Shown: positions 56,583 through 64,000 of the stretch, in pieces
Layout: the number at the start of each line of letters is the position of its first letter
How positions within the stretch are numbered: the stretch's first letter is position 1
Origin: Saccharospirillum salsuginis
Lineage (GTDB): Bacteria; Pseudomonadota; Gammaproteobacteria; Pseudomonadales; Natronospirillaceae
Assembly (NCBI RefSeq): GCF_014651855.1
Contig: NZ_BMXR01000007.1
Span: forward strand, 124,001 to 188,000
Direction of reading: 5' to 3'
DNA: 64,000 bases
Notes under the pieces: model-generated
The model's database searches: none
What the model was told of the DNA's origin: nothing
Seen by the model: the letters and a program-made list of their open reading frames with translations, nothing else
Made by a program: the position numbers and the translations under genes

Positions 56583-58325
56583 ATGACTTTGGAATCAATT
56601 CTCACACTCACCGGCCTCATCGCCATCATCATCGGCCTCTATTCCAACCGTGGCCGCCCGGCCTACTGGTTCGTCACGGTCGCGGTTGTCCTGTACCTGG
56701 CCGGTGTGCTCACCCTGCCGGAGGTCCTCACCGGCCTGACCAACGAAGGCGTCGTCACCCTGGCGTTGCTGATGATCATCGCCTTCCTGGTACAGGACAG
56801 CGGCCTGCTCGAAAAACCCATCGAAGCCATGCTGAACCGCGCCAACCGCAATGGGGCCGGCTTTATCGGGATTCTGGCGCCGGTGGCTCTGGTGAGCGGC
56901 TTTCTCAACAACACGCCGATCGTCTCCATGCTGGTGCACCCCATCCGACAATGGGCACTGGACCGGGGGATGGCACCCAGCCAGTTCCTGATGCCGTTGA
57001 GCTATGCCGCCATCGTCGGCGGGACCCTGACGTTGATCGGCACCAGCACCAACCTGGTGGTGTTCGGTCTGGTCAAGGATATGGAGCTGGACCATTCGCT
57101 TCATTTGCTGTCTCCGGCCTGGGTCGGGCTGCCGCTGACAGTGCTCTTTCTGATCTATTACTGGTTCGCCCGCCATCGGCTGCCTAATCGTACACCGGCG
57201 GACACCCGCAGCCAGACGGTGACCCATTTCCAGATCCCGGCGCGGGTGACCGACGCCATCGCCGGCCAGTCCGTGCAGGACGCCCAGTTACGGAACCTGA
57301 AACATGGCTATCTCTATCGTCTGGTGCGCGCCACCGACGAGGTGCTGGAAGTCGACAGCCAGACCCGGCTGCATGCGGGGGACCAACTGGTGTTTCTGGG
57401 CGCCCCTCAACTGGTTAAGGAGCTGTCCCATCTCAAGGGTGTCGAATTCAGCAACCACGACACACTGGAAGGTGCCGAACCCACCCACCTGGTCGAAGCG
57501 GTCGTCCCCATGGGGTCGTCGCTGATCGGTAAAACGGCCAAGGAGGTCGGCTTCCGCAAGCGATTCGGCAGCGTCATCGTCAGCATCGCCCACCAGACCG
57601 AGCAGCGTTTCGGCAAGCTGGGGCAATACACGCTCAAGGCCGGCGACCTTCTGTTGCTGGAAACCCAGAACGACCATAAAACCCGCATTGCCGCATCCGA
57701 CCTGATGGTGCTCAATCGCTACCACAGCGGGCAGCCGCCACAGGCCCGGCGGCGCAGCTACCTGACATTGCTGGCGTTCCCGGCTATGGTGTTACTGGGC
57801 AGCGCGCTCGGTTTCCCATTACTCGACATCGCCCTGGTGTTCATCGCGCTTGCGCTGCTCACCGGCCTGGCCCGGCCCAACCAATTGCCCAAGGGCATTG
57901 AGCTGGAACTGTTCGCCATCCTCGTCGGCGCTCTGGCCCTGGCCCGAGCGGTTGATAAAACCGGGCTCGCCGACGCCGTTGTCAGCCTGCTGAACGGCCT
58001 GCCGCTCACACCGCTGTGGGCCCTGGCCGCGATTTTTATGTTGACCTGGCTGATGACCGAACTGCTCACCAACAACTCCGCCGCCGCCCTGATGCTGCCC
58101 TTTGCGTTACCGATAGGCGCTCTGTATGGTTTGAGCGTAAATCAGGTGGCCATCACCGTCATGATTGCCGCCTCCGCCAGCTTCGTGACACCGTTCGGAT
58201 ACCAAACCAACCTGATGGTGCTCTCAGCCGGCAACTACAAACCGATCGACTACGTGAAATTCGGCCTGCCGCTGGTAGTAATATCGGCGGTGACGACAGT
58301 AACAATCGTGTATTTATTACTGTAG
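56583..58325 (+). CDS. SLC13-family anion permease with two TrkA-C domains
   Basis: A 580-residue inner-membrane transporter. The N-terminal helices include GVVTLALLMIIAFLVQDSGLLEK and the SLC13 motif IVGGTLTLIGTSTNLVVFG. A cytoplasmic pair of RCK_C/TrkA_C domains (about residues 205-380) follows, then the C-terminal half with NNSAAALMLPFALPIG and ASASFVTPFGYQTNLMV. This layout is that of SAC1/YbiR-like sulfate or other divalent-anion carriers. Its position between cysC and cysQ makes sulfate the best guess. Its stop TAG is the start of a REP copy. Confidence 0.88.
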   Translation: MTLESILTLTGLIAIIIGLYSNRGRPAYWFVTVAVVLYLAGVLTLPEVLTGLTNEGVVTLALLMIIAFLVQDSGLLEKPIEAMLNRANRNGAGFIGILAPVALVSGFLNNTPIVSMLVHPIRQWALDRGMAPSQFLMPLSYAAIVGGTLTLIGTSTNLVVFGLVKDMELDHSLHLLSPAWVGLPLTVLFLIYYWFARHRLPNRTPADTRSQTVTHFQIPARVTDAIAGQSVQDAQLRNLKHGYLYRLVRATDEVLEVDSQTRLHAGDQLVFLGAPQLVKELSHLKGVEFSNHDTLEGAEPTHLVEAVVPMGSSLIGKTAKEVGFRKRFGSVIVSIAHQTEQRFGKLGQYTLKAGDLLLLETQNDHKTRIAASDLMVLNRYHSGQPPQARRRSYLTLLAFPAMVLLGSALGFPLLDIALVFIALALLTGLARPNQLPKGIELELFAILVGALALARAVDKTGLADAVVSLLNGLPLTPLWALAAIFMLTWLMTELLTNNSAAALMLPFALPIGALYGLSVNQVAITVMIAASASFVTPFGYQTNLMVLSAGNYKPIDYVKFGLPLVVISAVTTVTIVYLLL

Positions 58326-58345
58326 GAGCGCACTCTGTGCGCGAC
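58322..58345 (+). repeat. REP-like palindrome overlapping the SLC13 stop
   Basis: GTAGGAGCGCAC...GTGCGCGAC; its TAG (58323-58325) is the stop of the permease gene, and it lies 26 bases before cysQ. Confidence 0.87.
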
Positions 58346-58371
58346 CAACCAATCTAAAAACGGAACCCAAC

Positions 58372-59154
58372 ATGCAAAACATCCCCTTCAACGACGTCAT
58401 TCAACTCGCCAAGGAAGCCGGCCAGGCCATCATGGCCATCTACGAACGGGACTTCGCCGTCGAAGAGAAGGACGACAAAAGCCCGTTGACCGAGGCCGAC
58501 CTGGCATCCCACACCGCCATCATCCAGGGGCTTGAACACATCACCCCGGACATTCCCGTCCTTTCCGAAGAAAGCAGCGAATTGCCCTGGAGCGAACGGC
58601 AACAGTGGAGCCGCTATTGGCTCATCGACCCGCTGGACGGCACCAAGGAATTCATCAAGAAAAACGGCGAATTCACCGTCAACATCGCACTCATCGACAA
58701 CGGCGAACCGGTCTGGGGTGTGGTCTATGCCCCGGCGCTGGAGTGGACCTATTACGGCGGCAGCGTCCAGCAGGGCAGCTGGAAAGAGCAGGGCGACAAG
58801 GTGCACACCATCGAAGTAACCGAGCTGCCGGAAGACAACACCGGCTGGCGCATCGTCGGCAGTCGCTCGCACCAAAGCGAGGAGTTCAAAACATTCATCG
58901 AACGCTTCGACAACCCGACGATTAAAAGCATGGGCAGCTCCCTGAAAATCTGCCTCGTCGCCGAAGGCGAAGCCGACCTCTACCCACGCCTGGGCCCGAC
59001 CAGCGAATGGGACACCGCCGCCGCCCATGCCGTGCTGACCGGTGCCGGTGGCAAGATCGTCGAAGCCGAAAGTGGGCAGACCCTTCAGTACAACCAGAAA
59101 GACTCGGTACTGAACCCGTTCTTCATCGCGGCCCCGGCGGGGTATCACTTGTAG
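58372..59154 (+). CDS. cysQ: 3'(2'),5'-bisphosphate nucleotidase
   Basis: A 260-residue magnesium-dependent phosphatase of the inositol monophosphatase fold that hydrolyses PAP (and PAPS), preventing toxic build-up during sulfate assimilation. The metal-site motifs are LTEADLASH (about residues 37-45), DPLDGTKEFIKKNGEF (about 86-101) and SEWDTAAAHAVLTGAGG (about 209-225). It follows cysC and the anion permease on the same strand. Its last codon TTG is followed by a TAG that belongs to a long-form REP element. Confidence 0.95.
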   Translation: MQNIPFNDVIQLAKEAGQAIMAIYERDFAVEEKDDKSPLTEADLASHTAIIQGLEHITPDIPVLSEESSELPWSERQQWSRYWLIDPLDGTKEFIKKNGEFTVNIALIDNGEPVWGVVYAPALEWTYYGGSVQQGSWKEQGDKVHTIEVTELPEDNTGWRIVGSRSHQSEEFKTFIERFDNPTIKSMGSSLKICLVAEGEADLYPRLGPTSEWDTAAAHAVLTGAGGKIVEAESGQTLQYNQKDSVLNPFFIAAPAGYHL

Positions 59155-59187
59155 GAGCCATGGTCCGCACACGGGTCCCTGCGCGAC
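59151..59187 (+). repeat. Long-form REP-like element overlapping the cysQ stop
   Basis: GTAGGAGCCATGGTCCGC...CTGCGCGAC; the TAG at 59152-59154 is the cysQ stop codon. Confidence 0.83.
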
Positions 59188-59194
59188 ATTTGTT

Positions 59195-59229
59195 CCCTCT
59201 CCCGCTGGGAGAGGGGTAGGGAGAGGGGG
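59195..59229. repeat. Type C hairpin, copy 3
   Basis: CCCTCTCCC-GC-TGGGAGAGGGG followed by TAGGGAGAGGG, directly after the REP element behind cysQ. Confidence 0.82.
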
Positions 59230-59305
59230 AAACGGTAATGTAACCCTCCTTGTGACAACCACCCACCAGCCATACACTGTCCCTAAGCCCAACCAGAGCC
59301 CGAGC

Positions 59306-59701
59306 ATGCACGATCCTGTCCTGAACAGTCTGATCCGGTTGATCGAGAAAGCGCCGGACGTCACCACGCTGTGGCTGTACGGCTCACGAGCCCGAGGCGA
59401 CCACCATTCGGGGAGCGACTACGACCTGGCGATACTCTTTCGGGAACCGGTAAAAGACCCACTCGACCGGAGGCTCAGGCCCGAAGAAAAGGCTTTGGAA
59501 TGGCAGTCGACGCTTAACCTGCCCGAAGACAGACTCAGCGTGGTCGACTTGGCCATAGCACCCATTCCACTGGGCGTCAGCATTCTTGAACAGGGATTGT
59601 TGTTGGTCGATAAAGCGCCTGAAGTCCGCATCGTGCTGGAATCCCGCATCCTGTCCAAATGGGAAATCGACTATCTGTACCACCAGAAGAGGTTTGGCTG
59701 A
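59306..59701 (+). CDS. MntA-like nucleotidyltransferase antitoxin (module 1)
   Basis: A 131-residue minimal nucleotidyltransferase. The motif GSRARGDHHSGSDYDLAI carries G26/S27 and the metal-binding D38 and D40; the third acidic residue lies in LSVVDLAIAP. In the MntA-HepT family this protein AMPylates a tyrosine of the HEPN toxin and so blocks its RNase activity. Its TGA overlaps the ATG of the HEPN gene by one base, so translation is coupled. The ATG at MHDPVL is chosen; the ribosome site is weak. Confidence 0.88.
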   Translation: MHDPVLNSLIRLIEKAPDVTTLWLYGSRARGDHHSGSDYDLAILFREPVKDPLDRRLRPEEKALEWQSTLNLPEDRLSVVDLAIAPIPLGVSILEQGLLLVDKAPEVRIVLESRILSKWEIDYLYHQKRFG

Positions 59702-60120
59702 TGGCCTACCGTGTACCGGCGCAATACCTGGCGTCCATCCAGGAACACGCGAGCGAATGTGAAGCCGATATAGACCGACTGAAAGCGCGGTTAAAAGACC
59801 TCCCCTGGGGGCGATTCGAGGAATTAGCCGCAGAACGGACCCTGCAAACCCTGATAGAAGCGGCCATTGGAATCGCCAAGCACTGGTGTAAAGCTGAAAC
59901 CGGTCACGTGGCCACCGAAGCCCTGCAGGCATTCAAGCGGCTGCAGGCGGAACGATTGATCGAGGAAAGCGACGATTGGCGCAAAATGGTCGGTCTTCGC
60001 AATGCCCTGGTACATGACTACCTGGATATTGATGACAGCATCGTCCGTTCCGTTATCGAGGACGGCCACTATCGTAGACCGCTGGCGTTTATCCGTACCG
60101 CCATCCAGGCATTGAGCTGA
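59701..60120 (+). CDS. HepT-like HEPN toxin (module 1)
   Basis: A 139-residue all-helical protein of the HEPN/DUF86 family. The RNase and modification motif RX4HXY is complete: R100, H105, Y107 in GLRNALVHDYLDID. Tyr107 is the expected AMPylation site for the partner encoded just upstream. The predicted activity is RNA cleavage or tRNA attack when unmodified. It is coupled to the antitoxin by TGATG overlap. The second module starts 90 bases later. Confidence 0.88.
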   Translation: MAYRVPAQYLASIQEHASECEADIDRLKARLKDLPWGRFEELAAERTLQTLIEAAIGIAKHWCKAETGHVATEALQAFKRLQAERLIEESDDWRKMVGLRNALVHDYLDIDDSIVRSVIEDGHYRRPLAFIRTAIQALS

Positions 60121-60209
60121 AACAGTTTAATGACCGCCCCAATGGCCTAACACCTGTAGGAACCAAGGTTCTATACTATAGTCCTCGAAAATTCCACCGG
60201 ATATCACGC

Positions 60210-60608
60210 ATGACGGATGCCGACACCTTGGTTCGCCTGAAGGCGGAACTGGCCGAGTGGCCGAACTTGCAAATGGCGTTGTTGTTTGGGTCCGTGGCCA
60301 GGAACCAGGCCACGGCGGACAGCGACCTGGATCTGGCCGTGCAAATGCACAAACCCCTGACGGCTGAACAAAAAATAGCCTTGATTACCCATTTAGCCGA
60401 GGTGTTTGGCCGTCCGGTCGATGTGATTGACCTTAGGGAGGCCGGGCAACCCCTATTGAGCGAAATCGTTAGTACCGGGGTTCTGGTACACGGAAGTAGC
60501 AAAGAAAAGGGTGATTTGCTCTTCCGGAGTATCATGGATCAGGAAGATTTCGGCGCGAATCAGCAACGCATTTTAAGAGGCCGGCAAAAGCAATGGATAG
60601 AGCACTGA
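60210..60608 (+). CDS. MntA-like nucleotidyltransferase antitoxin (module 2)
   Basis: A 132-residue nucleotidyltransferase with GSVARNQATADSDLDLAV (G27/S28, D39, D41) and a third Asp in RPVDVIDLREA. It is clearly different in sequence from module 1, so this is not a recent duplication. The C-terminal tail (about residues 100-132) overlaps the start of the HEPN gene by 16 bases. Confidence 0.87.
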   Translation: MTDADTLVRLKAELAEWPNLQMALLFGSVARNQATADSDLDLAVQMHKPLTAEQKIALITHLAEVFGRPVDVIDLREAGQPLLSEIVSTGVLVHGSSKEKGDLLFRSIMDQEDFGANQQRILRGRQKQWIEH

Positions 60609-61003
60609 TCGATCAAAAGCTAGAGTCGCTGCGGCGTTACATTCAACGAGTGAACGACAAGTTGCCCGGAACTGTCGATCAACTTGAAAAGGACTTGGAT
60701 GCTCAGGATATCGTAGCCTTGAATCTGACCCGTGCTGTACAGCTGTGTGTCGACATAGCGTCTCATTGGCTTGCCGAAAACGCCGGTGTCGCCGCCCCGA
60801 AAACCATGGGGCAGACATTTGATGCCTTGAGAGAGGCAGGATTGATTAACGATGATTTGGCATCCCGCCTTAAAAAGGCCGTGGGTTTCAGGAATGTGAT
60901 GGTGCACAGCTACGATGAAATCGACTGGGCCATTGTACACGCCATTGGCCATCATCATCTTGGTGATTTTAAGGCCTTTGCGCGACTTTTCCTTGAAGAC
61001 TGA
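60593..61003 (+). CDS. HepT-like HEPN toxin (module 2)
   Basis: A 136-residue DUF86/HEPN protein with the intact RX4HXY motif R100, H105, Y107 (GFRNVMVHSYDEID). The N-terminal helices (LESLRRYIQRVNDKLPGTVDQLEKD, here in two parts) match the HepT family, and the segment ALNLTRAVQLCVDIASHWLAE is characteristic. It pairs with the overlapping MntA-like gene. It is followed by a type C hairpin that may end the operon. Confidence 0.88.
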   Translation: MDRALIDQKLESLRRYIQRVNDKLPGTVDQLEKDLDAQDIVALNLTRAVQLCVDIASHWLAENAGVAAPKTMGQTFDALREAGLINDDLASRLKKAVGFRNVMVHSYDEIDWAIVHAIGHHHLGDFKAFARLFLED

Positions 61004-61021
61004 GCACGCGACATCGATGTC

Positions 61022-61056
61022 TCCTCTCCCATTGGGAGAGGGTTAGGGAGAGGGAC
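61022..61056. repeat. Type C hairpin, copy 4
   Basis: CCTCTCCC-AT-TGGGAGAGGG followed by TTAGGGAGAGGG, between the convergent HEPN gene and wecC. Confidence 0.82.
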
Positions 61057-61069
61057 AAGTAAAAAAACG

Positions 61070-62335
61070 CTACGACAACAACCCCACTACATCCAACACC
61101 TTACTCCGCCCCCGAATCGCCTCAATCTCCTCAACGAACGCACTGTGCTTCACCAGCACACACACCACATCCGCCTCATCCAGTGCCCGGGCCAGCGGCG
61201 TCAGCGTGACATTGTCCCGCTCCAGTCTTGAAGGCAACTTCTTGATGTTCGGTTCGACGATCATGACCTGGCAGCCGAGCCCGGCGATGGATTCGGTAAT
61301 GGAGAGTGCCGGGCTTTCGCGCAGGTCGTCGATATTGGGTTTGAAGGCCACGCCCAGGCAGGCGACCTTGATATCCTGACGGGTCTTGCCGGGTTCGTCC
61401 GCATGAATGCCGTCCAGTTGCTGGCGCACTTTCTCAAGCACCCATTGCGGCTTGTAGTCGTTGATTTCCCGCGCCATGCGGATGATGCGGGCTTCTTCCG
61501 GACAGCTGTCGACGATGAACCACGGGTCCACCGCAATGCAGTGGCCGCCCACGCCGGCTCCCGGGGTCAGAATGTTCACGCGCGGGTGGCGGTTGGCCAG
61601 GCCGATCATCTCCCAGACGTTGATGTCGAGCTTGTCGCACAGCATCGAGAGTTCGTTGGCGAAAGCGATGTTCACATCGCGGAAGCTGTTTTCGGTCAGC
61701 TTGGCCAGTTCGGCGGTGCGGGCGGTGGTGGTAATGCAATCGCCTTGTACAACCTGCTTGTAAAGCCGGGTGGCGACTTCGGAGCATTTGGGCGTCATGC
61801 CGCCGATGACCCGGTCGTTCTCGACCAGTTCACGAATCACCTGGCCGGGCAGCACCCGTTCCGGACAATGCGCCATGCGGATGTCCGAACGCTCACCGTG
61901 AGTATGTGGGAAGGTGAGATCCGGCCGTTCCTCCGCGAGCCAGGCCGACAATTGCTCGGTTGTACCCACAGGGGAGGTGGATTCCAGAACGACCAGATTA
62001 CCGGCAGCCAAGACCGGTGCGATCATCTTTGCGGCCGCCTGTATGTAGGACAGATCCGGAACCCGGTCGTCCTTGAACGGCGTGGGTACGGCGATCATAA
62101 ACGCTTCCGCCGGCTCGGCGTGATTGGTGGCGCGCAGATACCCCTCGGTCACCGCCGCCCGCACGATGATGTCCAATGACGGCTCCACGATGTGGATTTC
62201 GCCCCGGTTAATGGTATCGATGGCTTCCTGGTTTACGTCCAGGCCAATCACATTCATACGGCGGGAAGCGAATACAGCGGCCGTGGGCAGGCCGACATAG
62301 CCCAGGCCCACAACGGAAATGGTATTGAACGACAT
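61070..62335 (-). CDS. wecC: UDP-N-acetyl-D-mannosamine dehydrogenase
   Basis: A 421-residue NAD-dependent sugar-nucleotide dehydrogenase that oxidises UDP-ManNAc to UDP-ManNAcA. The Rossmann motif is VVGLGYVGLPTAAVFASR (8-25). The substrate segment MAHCPERVLPGQ (about residues 164-175) and the catalytic Cys in GAGVGGHCIAVDPWFIV (about 268) fit WecC. It follows wecB with 39 bases between them. Together with ugd and manC it indicates local capacity for acidic surface-polysaccharide precursors; glycosyltransferases are not in the window. Confidence 0.92.
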   Translation of the reverse strand: MSFNTISVVGLGYVGLPTAAVFASRRMNVIGLDVNQEAIDTINRGEIHIVEPSLDIIVRAAVTEGYLRATNHAEPAEAFMIAVPTPFKDDRVPDLSYIQAAAKMIAPVLAAGNLVVLESTSPVGTTEQLSAWLAEERPDLTFPHTHGERSDIRMAHCPERVLPGQVIRELVENDRVIGGMTPKCSEVATRLYKQVVQGDCITTTARTAELAKLTENSFRDVNIAFANELSMLCDKLDINVWEMIGLANRHPRVNILTPGAGVGGHCIAVDPWFIVDSCPEEARIIRMAREINDYKPQWVLEKVRQQLDGIHADEPGKTRQDIKVACLGVAFKPNIDDLRESPALSITESIAGLGCQVMIVEPNIKKLPSRLERDNVTLTPLARALDEADVVCVLVKHSAFVEEIEAIRGRSKVLDVVGLLS

Positions 62336-62374
62336 GAAAAACCCTCCTTAGTTCGATGGGTCGAGATAAAGCGG

Positions 62375-63499
62375 TTATAGAGACGTCTCGGATAACGCCT
62401 GGATAATGCGACGGCACGCCTGTCCGTCCCCGTAGGGGTTGTGGGAGAGGCTCATGCGTCGATATGCGTTTTCGTCGTCCATCAATTCCTGGACGGCGCT
62501 GGTGATCAGGCCCGTATCCGTTCCCACCAGTTTGACGGTACCGGCGGTCACGGCTTCTGGCCGTTCGGTGGTATCGCGCATCACCAGCACGGGTTTGCCG
62601 AGTGACGGAGCCTCCTCCTGGATGCCACCGGAATCGGTCAGGATCAGATAGGCGCGGTTCATCAGGTAGACGAAAGGCAGGTAATCCTGGGGGGCGATCA
62701 GAAAGACATTGTCGATGTCTTTCAGTAAGCGGTTGACCGGCTCCTGAACATTCGGGTTCAAATGCACCGGGTAGAGCACCTGGGCATCCGGATAGCGCTC
62801 GGCGATTTGTCGGAGCGCCTTACAAATGTTCTCGAACCCACTGCCGAAGCTCTCACGGCGGTGGCCGGTCACCAGAATCAACCGCTTGTTCGCGTCCAGG
62901 AAGTCAAACTGGCCGGCCAGTTCCGCTTCGAGCTCGGGCTGGCGCCGGATTTTGTCGGTCACATCCAGCAAAGCATCGATCACAGTGTTGCCAGTCAGAT
63001 GAATCGACTCATTGGATACGCCTTCGTTCAGCAGGTTCTGACGGGCTGTATCCGTCGGCGCGAAATGCAGACGGGCGAGGGTGCCCGTCAGCTTGCGGTT
63101 AGCCTCTTCGGGCCAGGGCGAATACAGATTGCCGGTACGCAACCCGGCCTCCACATGGCCGACCGGAATGCGCTGATAAAACGCAGCGAGTGTGGTGATG
63201 AAGGTGGTCGTCGTATCCCCGTGTACCAGCACCAGGTCCGGCTTGAAGTCCTCCAGTACGGACTGCAGACCGGTCAGAATCGCGGCCGTCAGCTCAGCCA
63301 GCCCCTGGCCGGGCTTCATCAGGTTCAGATCGTAATCCGGAGTGAGGTGGAAGAGCCGCAACACTTGGTCGAGCATATCGCGGTGTTGAGCGGTGACACA
63401 GACACGGGCGTCGAAACGGCTGTCATCAGCCAAACGAAGCGCCAATGGCGCCATCTTGATGGCTTCCGGGCGGGTCCCGAATACTGTTAGTATTCTCAT
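62375..63499 (-). CDS. wecB: UDP-N-acetylglucosamine 2-epimerase (non-hydrolysing)
   Basis: A 374-residue cytoplasmic enzyme that converts UDP-GlcNAc to UDP-ManNAc. Family motifs are [15 protein letters not shown] (5-19), [17 protein letters not shown] (about 92-108), [19 protein letters not shown] and the C-terminal [30 protein letters not shown]. It supplies the substrate of wecC downstream. No start ambiguity is visible. The upstream gap carries a REP and a type C hairpin. Confidence 0.95.
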   Translation of the reverse strand: MRILTVFGTRPEAIKMAPLALRLADDSRFDARVCVTAQHRDMLDQVLRLFHLTPDYDLNLMKPGQGLAELTAAILTGLQSVLEDFKPDLVLVHGDTTTTFITTLAAFYQRIPVGHVEAGLRTGNLYSPWPEEANRKLTGTLARLHFAPTDTARQNLLNEGVSNESIHLTGNTVIDALLDVTDKIRRQPELEAELAGQFDFLDANKRLILVTGHRRESFGSGFENICKALRQIAERYPDAQVLYPVHLNPNVQEPVNRLLKDIDNVFLIAPQDYLPFVYLMNRAYLILTDSGGIQEEAPSLGKPVLVMRDTTERPEAVTAGTVKLVGTDTGLITSAVQELMDDENAYRRMSLSHNPYGDGQACRRIIQALSETSL

Positions 63500-63588
63500 G
63501 CAGCGCCTTCCTTAGAGCAGGGATCGATTGTCCAACTATTATCGACCCTAAGGCGCCCAACCTTCAAGTACGATTGTGCCAAAACACT

Positions 63589-63612
63589 GTAGGAGCGCAG
63601 TCCCTGCGCGAC
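63589..63612 (+). repeat. REP-like palindrome, variant
   Basis: GTAGGAGCGCAG...CTGCGCGAC, a stem variant of type A, in the divergent region between wecB and the last gene. Confidence 0.8.
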
Positions 63613-63619
63613 ATATATC

Positions 63620-63653
63620 CCCTCTCCCACTGGGAGAGGGCTAGGGAGAGGGT
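63620..63653. repeat. Type C hairpin, copy 5
   Basis: CCCTCTCCC-AC-TGGGAGAGGG followed by CTAGGGAGAGGG, immediately after the REP variant and 30 bases before the next ATG. Confidence 0.82.
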
Positions 63654-63683
63654 CAAACCTCAAAAAACCATAAAGGACCACCC

Positions 63684-64000
63684 ATGCAACCAACCCTAAC
63701 CCACCACGGCGCCATCACAGGCGTAACCGGCAGCTGCCACCAATACACCCAAACCAACACCAGCTATCTGATCGACTGCGGCCTATTCCAGGGCGCGGAA
63801 TCCAACCGCCCGCTCAATGCCTTCGACTTCAACCCGAAAACCATAGACGCCCTCATCGTCACCCACTGCCACATCGACCACGTCGGCCGCATCCCCTGGC
63901 TCATCGCTGCCGGCTTCCGGGGCCCCATCTTCTGCACCGAACCCACAGCCCAACTGCTGCCCATCGTTCTGGAAGACGCCCTGGGCATTCACATCCCGGA
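63684..64000 (+). CDS. Metallo-beta-lactamase-fold (beta-CASP-like) hydrolase, N-terminal part
   Basis: An open frame of 105 codons reaching the window edge, with AAAGGA eight bases before the ATG. The product begins MQPTLTHHGAITGVTGSCHQY. It carries the metal-binding HXHXDH motif as IVTHCHIDHVGRIPWL (about residues 57-72) and the LIDCGLFQG segment. This pattern is that of the beta-CASP/CPSF-like MBL exonuclease family, which act on RNA in the cytoplasm. The C-terminal beta-CASP and RMMBL domains lie outside the window, so the subgroup is an inference. Confidence 0.82.
   Translation, partial: MQPTLTHHGAITGVTGSCHQYTQTNTSYLIDCGLFQGAESNRPLNAFDFNPKTIDALIVTHCHIDHVGRIPWLIAAGFRGPIFCTEPTAQLLPIVLEDALGIHIP

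Overview
This 64 kb window is a chromosomal segment of a Gram-negative gammaproteobacterium. The evidence is the rnfABCDGE-nth order, the mrp-metG neighbourhood, a type II secretion gspN-gspC-gspD block, groESL behind a sigma-32-type promoter, a quinol-type nitric oxide reductase and a PEP-CTERM protein. Together these suggest a marine or saline, Oceanospirillales-like organism; the genus cannot be fixed from the sequence alone. The housekeeping part is GC-rich with consistent codon use. An AT-richer accessory patch lies at about 19-24 kb beside a tRNA-Ser.

Layout. 0-8 kb: an ATP:cob(I)alamin adenosyltransferase, a histidine kinase overlapping panE, a response regulator with a decayed GGDEF domain, and a cNMP/CBS/nucleotidyltransferase protein with a DEDDh exonuclease. 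Three copies of a long structured palindromic element lie between these genes. 8-14 kb: groESL, then gspNCD. 14-19 kb: an SGNH esterase, a SirB2-like membrane protein with qNOR, and a PEP-CTERM protein with a CRP-like site upstream. 19-24 kb: small orphan genes, a toxin-antitoxin remnant, a degenerate integrase fragment, an OLD/PARIS-like ATPase (defence candidate) and tRNA-Ser(UGA). 24-30 kb: a NIF3-like protein, adk, ppc and an aldehyde dehydrogenase. 30-37 kb: a LacI-controlled sugar ABC importer (binding protein, two permeases, no ATPase) with an apparently C-terminally truncated glycoside hydrolase. 37-41 kb: two NUDIX genes, DUF3135, a DUF4062 + XRE-repressor pair and DegV. 41-48 kb: nth and the Rnf complex. 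48-64 kb: sugar-nucleotide and polysaccharide genes (ugd, manC, wecB, wecC) mixed with mrp, metG, a cysC-SLC13-cysQ sulfate/PAPS group and two tandem MntA-HepT modules; it ends inside a metallo-beta-lactamase-fold gene.

The window is also unusually rich in short palindromic repeats. A REP-like family (GTAGGAGCGCAC...GTGCGCGAC) has about 28 copies, concentrated at 47-59 kb. One copy sits in frame inside ugd, and five genes (adk, eamA-like, ugd, the SLC13 permease, cysQ) take their TAG stop codon from the first bases of a copy. Other families are a paired GTAGGGCAGAAGAG/GATATCTGCC element (one between the sugar-binding-protein and permease genes), a CCCTCTCCC/GGGAGAGGG hairpin, and the three long elements at 0-8 kb whose stem arms differ in sequence but stay complementary.

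The best candidates for undescribed biology are the DUF4062-XRE pair (39040-40478), the ATPase-TOPRIM-like gene next to tRNA-Ser (21953-23869), the covarying palindromic elements, and the domestication of REP sequence into coding ends and into ugd.
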